From contig JACAXG010000069.1 of assembly GCA_018881555.1 (NCBI GenBank), forward strand, positions 1,426,001-1,490,000: 64,000 nt of DNA, read 5' to 3'. Made by a program: the position numbers and the translations under genes. Below, in pieces: positions 12,386 through 26,445 of this stretch (within the stretch, counting starts at the first letter, position 1; each line of letters opens with the position of its first letter). The notes below the pieces were generated by a model that was not told the DNA's origin, did no database searches, and was given only the letters and a program-made list of their open reading frames with translations. This DNA is from Amblyornis subalaris. Taxonomy: Eukaryota > Chordata > Aves > Passeriformes > Ptilonorhynchidae.

Positions 12386-12684
12386 AGGTCTTCCTCTATT
12401 ACAGGACACTAAAACAGCAACATATGGTCTGGAGTAGAAATGTCAAATTCTGCCCTCTGACCATGAAGAAATACATTTGGATTCACTGGTTGAAATTGTT
12501 TACCATCTCCTATCAAAAGCTTCTTGTTATTTCAGAGGAGCCAAGTTCAGAAATCTTGAAAGAAGCAACCACACTCTACAAAACTTTCAGCATCCCTGTG
12601 TAGTCCCAGATGAACAAGACATAGGACACAGGCTCAAGTACCAAAACAACAGCGACAGACAAATGACATAGACCTATTCATTCT

Positions 12685-12718
12685 TTAACATATTTGACAA
12701 CTTAACATATTTGACAAC
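12685..12718. repeat. 17-bp perfect tandem duplication
   Basis: The unit TTAACATATTTGACAAC occurs twice head to tail with no mismatch. Confidence 0.95.
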
Positions 12719-15700
12719 TCTGCTACCAACAGAGAAGGCTTAGAGAAAATACAGTTAAGAAGAAAGGACTGGATGACTTCTGACGAGTCGGATATGACAC
12801 TGCTGTTCAGAGCACATAATTTCAAAAGACTTCATGGTCATGATAATACAATTACAGTGGATCAAATTGCAGAAGATAATTTGTTTTATCTGATATCAGA
12901 TGAACTGCTCTTGGATGAAGGCTTGACCCAAAGTTCAGGAATCACAAAAATTCAATAAATGCAGTCAAAGACATAACTTCCCTGAAAGAAGCTGTAAGAC
13001 TGCAGGAGTCCTTTCCCTACTATCAGCCAAAACAAACCACAAACCTCACATCCAAAATGCAAAATGAGCCTCTCCGACCTTAATCTCTTGCATACTCCGT
13101 ATAAAATCAAAACGGAATTATGACTCTCCCCTAAATTCCCATTAGAAGAAAGCCCGAAGTAAAATAATATCAAGTTCTAGATGTACTCAGCTACTCAGTG
13201 AAGTGATATGATTTAAAAGCCTACATAAAATAAAATGGCACACGGCTATGATAAACCAAAGCTAAGTCAGCAAACAGTTATAAACACCTGCACAGGTGGT
13301 ACTCTGAACAGAAGACAATCACTCGCTTCACTGCAGTGTCAAATCAAGCTCCAAGGCGGCTTTTGGACACTTCTAAGTTCCATCAAGTGTAGAATTATTG
13401 CTTAAGTTGTTTCCTCTCTGACAGTTTGCTTTCCACTTGTTTTATTGCACAAGAGTAACTCATTCAATCCACCAGTCCATTGACATTTAACAGCAAGAGA
13501 CAAAGGCAACAGAAAAGATGAATGAAAGCCTCTGCAAACAGTTTGTTTCACAACTTAAGGAAACACAACCACACTGAAAAAAGCCTGAAGAATCATTGAC
13601 AATACCAGCAGAAAAAGCAGTAGCAGCACCACCCAAATGCGCAAAAGTTAAGGATGTGACAGCTCCTGTCACTTCTAATTTCTAGTAAGGATAAAAGATG
13701 TATATAGGGTTTATTTTTGTTTTAATACGCCTCCTCAAAAAAACACACAACTACTAAAACAAAATCACACCTTTGAGCTTTCAGGCTTGCTAAAAGTCAT
13801 CCCTGTACAGTTTCTGAGCCAAATCATAAAAAGCTTTTCCATGATTTATGTCTGCAACAAGGTGGGTTATCAAACACATATATACATTTCTTTATTTCAG
13901 CATAGAATGAATAATTCTGTTCTATTCGCATGGGATCACAAAAGCAGAAAGAAGCATACAGACCACTTGGTGTTCTTTGATTTTTTTCTAAGCTGACTAC
14001 ATGCCACCTAAAGCAACAACACTCTTTGTTCTCCTCAAAAACTATTCAGTACACAAGATCCTGGATATTCATATTTGACATACATGGCACACATAGGATT
14101 ACTTTGGTAACAATATCAAAAAGAGGATTTATTGAAACAGTAGAGTGCTATCTTCAAGTCCCATGCCAGAATGGGTCAAGGGAAAAAAAAAATAGAGACA
14201 TGTACCTGGTACAAAGCGAAATCTAGCTGTACAGTAGATGAAGGTAAATGAAGACTTGCATTGTTTTCCATGCATTAAAAAAGTAAAGAACAAGAAAAGC
14301 TACTGCTACTGTCCTTCTAAAATTTGCAGGCAGGTTCAAAGTACACTAAGAGAGTAAAACCCACCATGCTCAGTGAAGTGAGACTTCTGCAATTTACAAT
14401 AGGATCTATATAGCAAAAAGGTCTCAAAAAAATCAGTTAAGTTAAACACAAATTCATCTGAAACATAGTTGGAAAAAGCACGGGAATAGCCAAGTACAAA
14501 CAAGAGAAGTGTGTCCTCATGCACTGATAGCCAAAAGATCTCAAGGGGGATTCAGGTGATACCTGTGCATAAGTCCCTGAAAAAACTAACAAGATCTGAA
14601 TTCTTCCATCTGTTTTATCAGTAACATTACAGAAACAGGCAAACTCCACAGTATTTTTTCCGATCAGCTTCAGCCCATGCTTTCCCAGTTGTTTGGCATC
14701 ATAATCATAAATAAAAGAAAATAATTCTTGGGCTGCATGTGTGTCTCTTGAGTATCAAAAAGCAAAGTCACCTAGAGAAATTCCAAGTGTGTTTTGAGGG
14801 AAAAAGAAGAAATAACTAATGTTTACTTGAGGCAAAGTTTCCTCCGAGATTAAGCCCCAAGATATGTCTTGTTCTTTCTTATGAAAGATTTGAAAACTAA
14901 CATTTGACATCAAATCTGAGAGAAAAGAGGAGAAATCTCTGAGGACAGCGGTCCAGACTGTTTTCTATAAAGTCTGGTCCTACTAAACAAGTTCATAGCT
15001 GAGGTACAATAGTAAGTAGAGAGATTGTGAGTATCAAAGTAAGAAAATCTCCGCAAAACTAAAAAGAAAGGAAGGAGAGGAAAAAAAAAAAAACCAGAAA
15101 GAAGAAAAGGACCAATTGACTGGGGAGTGGGGGAGATGCCAGAAACAGAAGAGTTTTAGAATCAATTTGCAAAATACCGTAAAGCAAATTAAACAATCAT
15201 GATAGTGTGACAGTACATTAAGAAGGACAGCACATTTTCAACTGTCACTTTCAAACCTGCTCAGGAGTCCCTGCTGCTCTCTGCTCATATGGTACACACA
15301 ACACACAACGGCAAATTTAGGCATTACCAAACCAAGAAGTAAGCAAATCAACAAATGTTTGGTTGCCCGAAAATTATCAGGAGGTAAGGGAAAGAAGATA
15401 TCAGTAGAAACTGATGCAACAGAAGTTACTAAACAGTCTATGCAGTTAACATCTAAATAGCATTACCAGTATACACAGTCTAACAAGAAGTAATGGGAGG
15501 ATTTAGACAACAGAATGAGGCGGACAGAACAAGGACAGCCTGATTTTGCACACTGTGCAAGTCTTCTGGCCAAAGAATTCTTCTGCTTGGAACACTAAAA
15601 ACAAGACTGCTTTTCAACACCAGAAAATGGAGTAAGAATTATAGCAGTGTTGGTGCAGACACAAACGGGAGATCCAATGGATGTGGCCTATTACCAGTTC

Positions 15701-16559
15701 ATGGCATTACCAATCTCCAGTCTTGAAGTTGAAGCACTAGATAGTTGCAGGCTATGGGTGTCTCTGACTCATCAAGCTCCCTATGAATGATTTCAATCTT
15801 ATATGGCCTTTTCATTTTACTTTCCCAGAACACTATATTTACAAAAAATGAGAAACTTCAAGAGAATACCTGTTCTGACCAAAAGACCCTAGAGAATATG
15901 AAATATCTAGTAACATATACAGGAACCTGTCTTCCCTCCCCCTTATAAAGCATAACAGTTTTACTTGGCTAACACAGCACAATACTACCATGGGAGGAAA
16001 GAGACTAACCCACACAAAAACATTAATCCAAAATATACAATTAGAGGAAGGCATATGAATCTCAAGGACCATTAAAAATTCTTCAAATTGTAATCAATTA
16101 GAGCTTCTTGGAATGCAGAACAGGTTCAGCCTCAATCAAATTCTTAATGAGTTAGGTTTGACAAACTTCAGCCATTGAAAACATCTCATGCTCCCAAACA
16201 GGCATTTCACATTTCTCCTCTCTCCAGTTGCAGGTTTGGGGGTTTTTTCTGGCTATAGCTCTACATCCGCCATGGAGTTTCTCAGTCGACACCAATCTGT
16301 TTCCTGAAGAAGACTACATTGGCTATTTTGTTCATTTAGCACTGCAAAATCGGAACCGTCAAATTTATTACTCCTGAGCACGCACAAATCAAGGACTACA
16401 CAACCTTTAAATTGTTTTAAAGAGAATCCCAACAGATGTCCAGCTTCTAGTGCCTAAAAGTTTGGGGAACACAACTCAGTTTGAGATGGGGATGGGAACA
16501 GATCCTACAGAGAAATGGGTGGAGTACAGATAATAGTTGTTTTCACGAGTTTGCACTGA

Positions 16560-16647
16560 TAAAAAAAAAAAAATTAACAAAACCAAACAAAAAATAAAAC
16601 ACAACCCCCCACACAACAACCACACAAACAGGATTTTTTTTTTTTTT
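16560..16647. repeat. A-tract and T-tract flanking a short AC-rich spacer
   Basis: A run of about 14 A (16560-16573), then an A- and C-rich spacer, then 14 T (16634-16647). The two runs could pair as a weak hairpin. No body of a retroelement joins them. Confidence 0.75.
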
Positions 16648-19600
16648 AATAAGTCTATTCTATTTTTAATAATGGCTATTCATCTTCTTGAGTTAGGCGA
16701 GGAAAAAAACCTAAATAAGTGGTAAAAAATATTCTGTAGATAAATTCTGGACACACAGATCATGCTGCCTTTGAAAAGCCATGCCTAAATTTTAACATTT
16801 TTTAAGTGAAAATGGAAGCTGGCAAGAACCAGCTTCAGTTTTTGTGAAAATACAGATTATTGTGGCCTTGCTCACAGAACAGCCTGCCATACAGCTATGC
16901 AGATTCATGGGTATGTCAGTGTGCCTGCTCTGTGGTGCTGACAGCTCAAACCAAGAAGTTTCTCCTGGTGAAACAACCACCACTCTTTATCAATTAAGAG
17001 GCATGAAACACTTCAATCCACAAGTGTATCACTACGCCAAATTATTTTTTGTCTCAGAACTGCTGAAAGCCTTTTAAGGGGATTCAAATTCTTCTCCTTT
17101 GAGCAGGTCCAGCATCCAGTCAGCTCTAGGAAATCAGCACTTTTAAAAGGAGTAAAAGCCCTCAGCCTGAATCCTTCCTGTGCAATCTGTTTCCCAATGA
17201 TGCTGCTTTCATTGACAGTGTGATGCGTGTCTGGGTTTTTTCAGATAATTATTACACAACAGTTCCATAAAAATTCCCGTAATTTAAAAAAGCAACAGGT
17301 GGTTGCTTAAGAATACACCTGATGTTGATGAAATACAATCACAAATCCAAGCAGAAATAAACTTAATATTTAGCTCTGGGGTGCTCAGTTCCTCACCTGA
17401 TTTAATGCATAGTTGTGGGAGATTTACTACATATTCTATGGAGGCCACAGACACCTCAGTAAGAACTGACTCATTGCTCCTTCTGGAACAAAAATTTTAT
17501 CATTTATTCTAGATCAGCATAAATCTTGCCAAGCTGGGAAACTCCTTTTTGCTGTATAGAGAGAAAAAAAATCACTGGGGACCAGGGAGAATTGCCATAA
17601 TGATGAGAGTCTATCAAAGAAACATAAGCAATCTGTTGCTGGTAGCATAATTTAGAGTGAGACAATGAATAAAAACAGGCTTAAGAAATGGAAGAACTAA
17701 GACATATGATTAGCTGTAAATGCAGAACACTGGCTTTGACTCAACTTCTTGTTTTAAGTATCTTTAATTTTTTTACATTCGCTTTCCTAAGAACTGGCAG
17801 ATTACTAAAGAGTAAAGAACTGGAAGCTGTGATTTTGTAATATAAATGTATGATAAGGAATAAACTTTTACAGTGAAATTTCAGCAACTGCCAATTATCT
17901 ACATATCATTAAACCAGTATTTTTGAAACACAAGGAACATACAGAGCGTGAGAAGAGATGCACACAGTTCTATTCATGTCACAGAGATTTTTCACTGAAA
18001 AGGATGCTTTCACAGCTCACAAGTAATTCTTCAAAGCAATTTACAACAATGAAAAGATACAACAAGGCATGGGATATATCATACCATTTTATACAAGGAT
18101 TAAGGAGTGCAGCACACTTTGATTATGTTATTGGGGAATAAAGTTACAAAGTGTAGGATTTCAGAAGAAACCAACTGCTCTAAAACATTTTCAAAAATCA
18201 CAGTAAATGAAAAAGCACTGGAAGAATTTTATACTTTCTTAAGTAATAATAATATAGGCCTCTTTATTTCAAGAAAAGTGTAAATGATCAGGTTTCCTCA
18301 TCCTTGCAAGAAATTCTTAAGATCACATTGTCGAGATTACTGCCACAAAAGCATACAATCACAAATTATGTCTTAAAGAGATCCCTGCTTATTCGGGAAG
18401 AAATGGCACTCTATAAAAGCAGGGAAAGAGACATTAAACCTTGGTTTCCTAGTGCACTGCACACGATCCTGATCTCGTACCTGAAGGTGGAATCATGCAC
18501 ATAGATCAACTTATACTTGAGAGGTTTGCAGAGCAGAGAGAAGAACAGGGTGCTGACGTCCTACTGTATTAGAGACTCAATCTCTGCACACCAGCAGGAA
18601 GCCAAAACTCTGCCCCAAACCCCACATCCCAACAGAATCAGAGCTCATAGTGGGCATCAGTTCTACATACAACCTTTGACAACCTTGTTTGGACTTGCAT
18701 AGCTGAGCAGGAAGTACAGGGGACCTTCTGGATAGATACTGAACCAAAGGAATTAAAAGAGGAGATCCTCCAAGACTCCCGTCACTTCCAGTTCTGCAGG
18801 TCGAGAGCAGAAAGATCAGAATTTGAAGTAGTTACTGCAAAAGAATATTTTCTACTCTTAGGTTATTTTTGGGTTAACGTCATTCTTAGAAACAAGAATG
18901 AAGCAGAACAGCAAATTTTATTAAACCTATTTTTAAATGTACCTAACCTCACAAAGTGGAGGATAATGTCAGCCCAAACAATAAAACTGAGACAAACAGT
19001 AGAAAAAAATCAAACCCTATGAAAACCAGCAGGAAGGGGAAAAAACATGTTGCTATTAATGTATTACTTCTAGTGAAATACCACTGAAGTTTAACATGAT
19101 CCAAGCCACAGTGCAATGTGTGTAAAGCAACAAAGAGTCTAAGTTCCATACACTAAAAGAGAACTAATAATTATATGGCTTGCCTTTTCTTTTTTGTTCA
19201 GAATTGGAATTTAGTTTTGAGACTGACTCAACTTATATGTACTTCAAAAGAAATCACAGTCCTTCAGCATGGAAACATGGTCTAAAGCAACAACTACATG
19301 CAAATTTCAGTGCTAGTTTTCTTCTTAAAGGCATCAAAAAATATGAGAACCTGATTGTGATGTCCATCTAGCACAAGGGAACTGGAGTAATTTAAAGTAG
19401 TTTATTGTAAGAGGACACAACTGAACTGAGAAGTCTCATATTTGACTCGAGTCCAGAAACAGGAATCAGAATGAACTATTAAGCTGTAGTCTAAATGTTT
19501 GAAGATTTTTCAGCTGGGGACATTATACAGCCTTACATGGTAAAAACAGTCAAGTCTTATCCCAATAAAAATCCTTGGAAAAATAATCTTCTACAAATAA

Positions 19601-22559
19601 GATGAAGTTCCAACAGACCATAAATTGATTTGGAAATGTTCACATTAGAAAAATCACACTGACAGCAATAAGCACACCATTCAACAGTATGAAACCAGGT
19701 AAATATTTTCGCACTAAGCGTATGTATGAAGTCCATTGTAAAAACATTAAAACCTACTTGGACCTTGAGGCACATTGAAGTATTTTAATGACAAATGTAT
19801 CATGATTCTTCTTCCTGCTGTCTACTGCTTTTCTCTTCTGCTAAGCTTTACATTCCAGCCTAATAGCAATATATTTTCTACTCCAATCAACCATACTATT
19901 CAGTGGTATTTCCTAGAAAAATTTTTCTTGCGTGTCAGATAAACACAGAAGAAAATCCTTCAGGGACAGCTTGATATACCACAGATGCCAGTTGAAATAA
20001 TACTGAACCAAGAAATTAAGAATTTCCTTAGTGAACCTATCAGAACAGAAAATGTGGTAGAAGTACATATTTTAGCAAAATGTAACTATATCGTGCATGT
20101 TACTTGGACTTCATTCCATAATTTTAAAGCAATGTGGATTCAGCAGGATCAGAAAAGTCATGCAGTGTGGAAGATCAACTGTGAAAAAAATAAACTGAAA
20201 AAGTCTACACAAGCAGCATGATGGTATTGTATTATTATACTATCATAAATGTTTTATTTGAGAAAGAAAAGCAGCTCATATGTGGCATTTTATGACAGCG
20301 AAGTCCTCTTCATAATTTTCTGGTTAAAAATAATTTGGTGGTACCTGGCTAGACAAAAACAGTGACAAAAGCTACTTTGCAGGTGCCACACAGGATCTCA
20401 TTGAGGGTCAACTAAAACATATTTCCCAGAGAAACTTCTGAACTTCTGTCAACAATTAAACAGTCCATTAAATCAAACTGCACATAACAAAGAACTGTGT
20501 GAGTTTGCAGTGCAACTCAATCATTAGTGTTCTCATGCAATTCTGTGCTTCCCACATTTTCAGAAATTAGACCTGCAAGTTTCCCCACTTTTACACATGT
20601 TCAAAGAATTTAACATTATTAGACTGTCATAAATGACTTAAGATTTTTGGCAGGCCATCTGCTGTAATAGCTTTGAATTTCCCTTAAGTGCATATTGTGG
20701 ATGACTTATTTTAACAAGAATTAACACTACCTTGAGGCTCAGACAAAATCTAAACTCTTAACTCCTTTGCACCACTAACATGCCAAGGAAAGGTCAGTGT
20801 TATATATGTGTTATCTGCTTAAGGTAGATTAAGATGCATGACATGTTAGATATATTGGACATTCTTTTGATCTTAATTTGAAACTATTAATTCTTCTGAA
20901 GCAGAGTAAGACCATCTCCATGTGCTTGGACGATGTACTTTGTATCTCTAGTCAGCAGAGTCAGAACTCTAGAAAATTTTCAAATAAATACTTTTCCAGT
21001 CACATTAGGGTTAAAAATTAAGCAAGATTGCTCATACTTGCCATTCCACAAATTCCAAATATATTCGAAAAGTCATACTAGTCCTATTTTGCATTCCAAA
21101 TTCCTGCAATATTCATTAGTTTCAGTGTAAGAACCATCATGAGTGGGAGACAATTTGCTCGTAATGTTTCCTGTGTTGGTTGCACTCTAGATCTACTCTT
21201 TTACTGTAGTATATATGAGAACTTAATCAATCTTCCCAGAAAGAATCTCAGCAACTAGAGCTATTTCAGTGGCTCATTAGCTAGTTATTAGAAACAGACT
21301 TCATCACTGATATCTTAGGACAGCGAAAACAAAAACCAGATTGCATGGATTTGTTTTTAAAGAATTTGATGTCATCATTTTTGCCATTATAAATTGATAC
21401 TGAAAACAAATATTGGCAAAGAAAGCAAACATCCTACACTTTCTCGATTTCTCCATTGACCACACATAGGGAAAAATACTGCTCCAACACTACAAACCCC
21501 TCCTCTTCCAATACAGACATGAGATGACATGATTTAAAAAAGGAACGAACCCTTGATTTTCTATTCTGTCAAAGGGAGAAATCTTGGTTTACAGTTTTAC
21601 AACTGTATTTTCCCCTCAAAAAAATACTGACATAATGATCCTGAAGTTTTCAACCACTTTACACTGCAAATCATGTGGCAGAAATGTCAGCCATACTCTT
21701 CAGCATTTCATACTCATTAGCTTGGGTATTCCCCACGTTATGAATGAATGGGCACATAACTTTGTTGATTCCCAACACTTGTGGCAGGCTGGAAAGTTTC
21801 ATTCAGAAATCTGAGCATTTAAAAGTTCTAGAGGCATTCGACATCGTGAAGGTGAAGTTTCCTGAATTATTTCACTGGGTTTCCACACATCATCTAGCAA
21901 TTATACTTTTCTCTTTACGAGCTGAGCCAATATTCAAATAATTTCTTATTATATATCTTTTACTTCATGGGTCCAAGAGACTTAGGAACACGGCATCAAG
22001 TTCCAGTTAGTTTTTTTCCGTACTTCTACACAGCCTAATAATATCAGTGCTTCACTCAGTTCAGTCAATGTCTCCATCCAACCACCCAAAGGAAAATGTT
22101 TCAATACTGAAGAGACACTATTCCGCAGTTGTGCTTATCCTACAGTCACATCATCCCAGGTTAAGCTGTACTGCATGGTAGAGGTCAAGCTTTTATTTTC
22201 AGTATCAACACATGCTACACTTAAGTAGGACCCATCAAAACCAACATACAAAGAAAAAGAGAACCTTCCCTACAGTGTAGCCTCATTCCTTCAGGGAATT
22301 TTGCTTATTTGTTGTCTGGGGGGGAAACATTTTTTTTTCATTTGCAATTGCCAATATTAAACCCTAGGAGGCTAGGGTTTTGAAATCAGACTACTGAAAG
22401 GAATGATATACCCCAAAGAGTGTAGGAGGAATTTGATTGGTTTTTTAATTGGTAACTATTTGTAGTACTCCTAGATGCTTACATAGTAACAGTAGCTAAA
22501 AACTCTTGCCATCTTTGGCTGTCCAGGAGACTGCACCCTTTCTCCAGGAATGTGGATTC

Positions 22560-22985
22560 AAGCATAGTTATCCATGTATTCATCACCCCTAGGCTGAGTA
22601 TCGCTGAGCGCTACACCCCAGGGATGAGGCGTTCCAACTGAATCAACAGGCACCCTGCCCTGGGAAGCGGCACGTGGAGATTGCTCACCCGCGCCAGGCA
22701 GCCTGCTGGTCTGCTAGCAGATTCTTTCCAAGATCTGGTGCTTGATTTCATGCTAACGTGTGGGAGGGGATCCGTTCCTCCATGAATTTCGGTGATGATG
22801 GCAGTTGAGAGATCATTGGTATGGGCCAAATCAGGGAAGGGAGGCTCATTTCCACCGCAGCTGACTTCAGCAGTGAAATACTTGTGGTAGTGTCTCAACC
22901 ACGAGACAATTACTAGTTCAGCAAAATTTCCTTTGCGATAGCATTGTGATTATAGGAACGAGTTCAATGCCCACCAAGTGAAAAA
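22560..22985. other. Candidate noncoding island in intron 1 (possible conserved element)
   Basis: This stretch of about 425 bp is clearly less AT-rich than the intron around it. It keeps several CpG dinucleotides (for example at 22602, 22609, 22669 and 22691), which are rare elsewhere. It contains a CACGTG E-box at 22671-22676, a CAGCTG E-box at 22858-22863, a perfect 12-bp palindrome TCTGCTAGCAGA at 22710-22721, and the inverted pair GTCTC/GAGAC at about 22890-22906. A 96-codon minus-strand frame spans 22611-22898 but has no recognised domain and no convincing splice context. I do not recognise it as a known repeat. A distal enhancer is one reading; an old captured element is another. Confidence 0.35.
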
Positions 22986-24636
22986 GTAAAGCACCATCTC
23001 AGAGTACCATATTGAATTTCACCAGGCTCTCGTATCGCATTACCATGCATTTTGAGCAGAACATTTGAGCGAGGTTTTTGCCTTAACACAAAAGGTATTT
23101 AAGAAGTTGCACAGAAAGCTTATAAAAAAATGCAACAAATACTGCTTAATACAGAAGTGAGAGTAGGGTGCGACCAAAAAAATTGCAAGAGATTTCTTTC
23201 ATCCAATTCTGCTGGTTTTCAGTTGGAAGGTAATTAATACAACAGAGGTAAAATAAATAAGTAGATCAATCAAGGCAGAGACCATCCTGCAGCTTAGATT
23301 CCCCATGTCTTCCCAGTTCCAGCAACTCCTAATTTTCTGCTCTAATAAAGAAGCTACTCACTTCAGTAAACAGTACTTTTTGTTAGTCAAGCCTTGTATT
23401 ACAAAATAGTTTCTGGCCTTGATGTTAGATTTTTAATACTGGCCATTCATATGCAGCTCTGCACATCAAAAATGCTATTGTACCACTGCAGAAAAGTAAC
23501 TACCTAGGGCACAGGCTTTAGAAAGCAATCATTGTAGATACTGTGCAACACAGCAAAAGCACCAGTGCATCCAGATCAGGCAGAGGAAGAGAACGTGACA
23601 GTCCCTTTTTAAAAGTGGAGTTTCACTGATTTGAAAATAAAACAAGTAATGTGGCTTACACAAGCCCTAGACAGCACAAGCGACAATGTGAAGCTACACA
23701 CAAACAAGTGACACTTAAGCCATTTCAGGTACTGCACAAAAAGAAAGCAAAAATGAATTAAGAAGGGGATTCTTACTACTTCCATACATTACATACATCA
23801 TGCAAGTTAGCCTAACTTAACTCACTAAGCTTTCACACATAGGTTAGTGCTCACATACCTAAAGCATTTTAAAATTAATTTTAATTACACTGCAAATTGT
23901 GCACAGACTAGACTGCAGCTCAGTATGTATTCATGTAGCATGTAGCTCAACTCATATTTCCTTATGACTATCAAAAAGTCGTAAGGAAACAAAAGAGAAA
24001 TATATTAACCACTTACCTACTTGACAGTCATTATAGAAAAACCTATCTGTGGAGCAGAGAGAATAAAGACATCTATTTTCATAGAGCTGAATATTTTAAC
24101 ATCAATTTCAGGCTGCCCTGTTATGTAAAAATAGTAACATATTAACATGTTGATTTCTCTTGGTTCTGTTGACTTTTTAGTGTCTTTCAGGATGCCCTAA
24201 GTTTCCCATGTGAAATTGAAATCAGTTAGTCTCTCAACTCTGAGCCTTAAATGTAGCAGCATATAAAAAAAAAAAAAATTTCCCTTTGTTACTTGCAAAG
24301 ACACTCACTTCCCCCTTTCAGAACAGGCATTTGTTAATGCAAATGCATCAGGCATCACATTTTTTCCTTATGTTTCAGATGACAATATTGCCAAAAGTAC
24401 AAATTTCTATTTGTTCAAATTTATTTTGTACTTGTACTACATGTGGCATACTGAATGTGCCAGCTCTCAAAAATCACACTGCAGTCTGAGTTGCACCCTC
24501 TGCTAAAAGAAATCTCACTTATAAAATCTAAGAAAGCCACAGCAGTATAAACAGAATAATCTTTGAGACAATCTAAAGCAATTGAGATATCCAGATAAAT
24601 GTCCTGGGAACTTTCTGAAGGGATGCATGCAGCTGT
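22986..24636. other. ARL15: ARL15 intron 1, nothing recognised
   Basis: AT-rich intron with a 14-bp AT palindrome at 23870-23883 and an A-tract at 24265-24278. I see no exon or named repeat. Confidence 0.55.
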
Positions 24637-24905
24637 AAATGGAGCGAGGACAAGAAACAATGGACAAATTGAAGCCCAAGAGGTTCAGACTGGATTGAAG
24701 AAAATACTTTTTGCCCACGGGAACAGTCCAGCACTGCCCAGACAGGCTCCACAGTCCTTATCTTTGATGGTTTCTTCCACTTGGTTTCAAGACCAGAACT
24801 AAGCTGAACAAAGCCCTGAGCAACCTAGTCAGACCTTAAGCTGACCCTCCTTTGACCACAAGGTTAGACTAGAGACCTTCCAAGATCCCTTCCCATCTCA
24901 ATTGT
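24637..24905 (+). mobile_element. Old CR1 LINE 3' fragment
   Basis: The stretch follows the CR1 3' pattern in order: a GAGGACAAGAAACAATGG segment, the CAAGACCAG...CAACCTAGTCAGACCTTA segment, then GGTTAGACTAGAGACCTTCCAAGATCCCTTCC. The terminal octamer tail is missing or unrecognisable. Divergence is higher than in the other copies, so it is an older insertion. It is antisense to ARL15. Confidence 0.75.
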
Positions 24906-26422
24906 CCTTTGAAAGCAACACAAATTCTACAGAGCCCTTCTGTGATATTTCATCTATAAGAGTCTGAAGTAACAACATTTTCCAATAAACACAGTTTGTA
25001 AGTTAACAACGCTCTTAAAAAGCTACCATCACTAGGGAGGGCCCTCAAAAAAGCCTGAACAGCTTATCGCTTTGAAGAGGCTTCCACAGACTGCTTGATC
25101 CAATGTAGGCATGTCGATTCACTGCCATTTTTGCCCAGGTGCTCAAACCAAAGCACCCACATCAGCTTAGTCACAGGGTGAGTAGTCAGTGCCCAATTTA
25201 CTTTTCTTTACCACTGAAAACATCTCTAGAGGTGTATCACAATGACCTGGGTGGTTTTTGTTTTGTTTTTACAGTCAGGAAGAAAGAGAACCCTCTCCCA
25301 TTTTAAGTGGAAAGGAATCATCAAGCATCTGCCTGTGCTTCTGGGAGAGATGTGGGACAGCTCTGAAGGACTGCCACATCTACTCAGTATCCTCATTTGC
25401 ACGATGGGCAGGTTGCCAGACTCAGTTAAGAGAATACCTGAGGTCTAGTTTATATTCCCACCTAGGCCAGATAGCTGGGATTTACAACATTCACAAGTTT
25501 GGGTGTGAGGGCAGTGTGCGTTGACAAGGTAATTAGGCTGTGGCTCTACAGGATTTCTCTTCTGATGCAAAGTTAGCTCAAGCAGCTCTGCTCTCCCCCT
25601 CACCCAATCTTCCTCAAGGGCTGAACAGATGGAGGCAAGTGAGAGGCAGAACTGTGCCTGGGGTACAGGTGACGGACCCGGGACTCAGAGCAGCAGCCCA
25701 GACAGAGCCCAGCAGCAGAGTGCCCTGGCTCTGCTGTTCAGGCAGGCAAACTGCAAGTAACACTAGTGCCTTTGCGCCGGCAGGGACAGGCTGGTCTCCA
25801 TCTATTTTAAAAATCAGGCCCCTCTCAGCTGCTCACTTGCTTTTCATCACTTACTCCACTCCTCTGCCCCCATGTCTCACACACCAGTTGCCATAGTTTG
25901 TTTCCTCCCCGCTCCCACTTCTCTCTTCGCACTGTCAGAAGAAAGGGGAGATGGAAGCACCTTCTTTCCCAGTTCATCACCTGCCAAAAAATTCTCTCAA
26001 AAAAAAGAAAACGACAGTGACTCACCCAAGCACAAAGCCAACAACAAGTCCTAAGTCTCGCTGCTTGCACACCTCCTGAGTTAGGTAACAAGGGTGGCCC
26101 ACCTCTTTCTAGAAAGACATATTGGGAGAGAGTATCTCTGGCCATTGTGATGGCAGTACCTGGCAGCACCAACCAGCAGCTCCTGTTTTCCTTCTCCTCT
26201 CCAGCCACAGAGAAGACTGTCCTTTGCTTTGGCACCAGGGCTCTTCGCCTCTCAGAACTGCAGAACTGACAACAGTTTGTAACGCACCAACCTCAGGCAG
26301 TGCAACTCACCATCCTGCCAGGAACCCGGCCAGGCCCAGTATTTTATTATCAGTCCCTCTGTTACCTTTCACAAGCTTACATTGCCCCAAAAGCCAGACT
26401 TAGGTGGTTGAGGGAAACCAAA

Positions 26423-26445
26423 ACACACACACACACACACACACA
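26423..26445. repeat. (AC)n microsatellite
   Basis: 23 bases of uninterrupted AC dinucleotides, likely to vary in length between individuals. Confidence 0.95.

Larger units (their letters stand above)
12386..22559. other. ARL15: ARL15 intron 1, unique-looking sequence
   Basis: About 10 kb of AT-rich intron with no supported exon. It holds a perfect 17-bp tandem duplication at 12685-12718, A- and T-tracts at 16560-16573 and 16634-16647, and a purine-rich stretch around 15060-15110. Old, strongly decayed repeats may be present but I cannot name any. Open frames of 60-77 codons here look like chance. Confidence 0.55.

Noticed and set aside
12773..12958. 61-codon acidic open frame
   Set aside because: Too short, with no homology recognised and no splice context.
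22590..22900. Possible ribosomal RNA or small-RNA pseudogene
   Set aside because: A few words such as GCGCTACAC recall rRNA, but flanking bases do not follow any rRNA, snRNA or snoRNA pattern I know.
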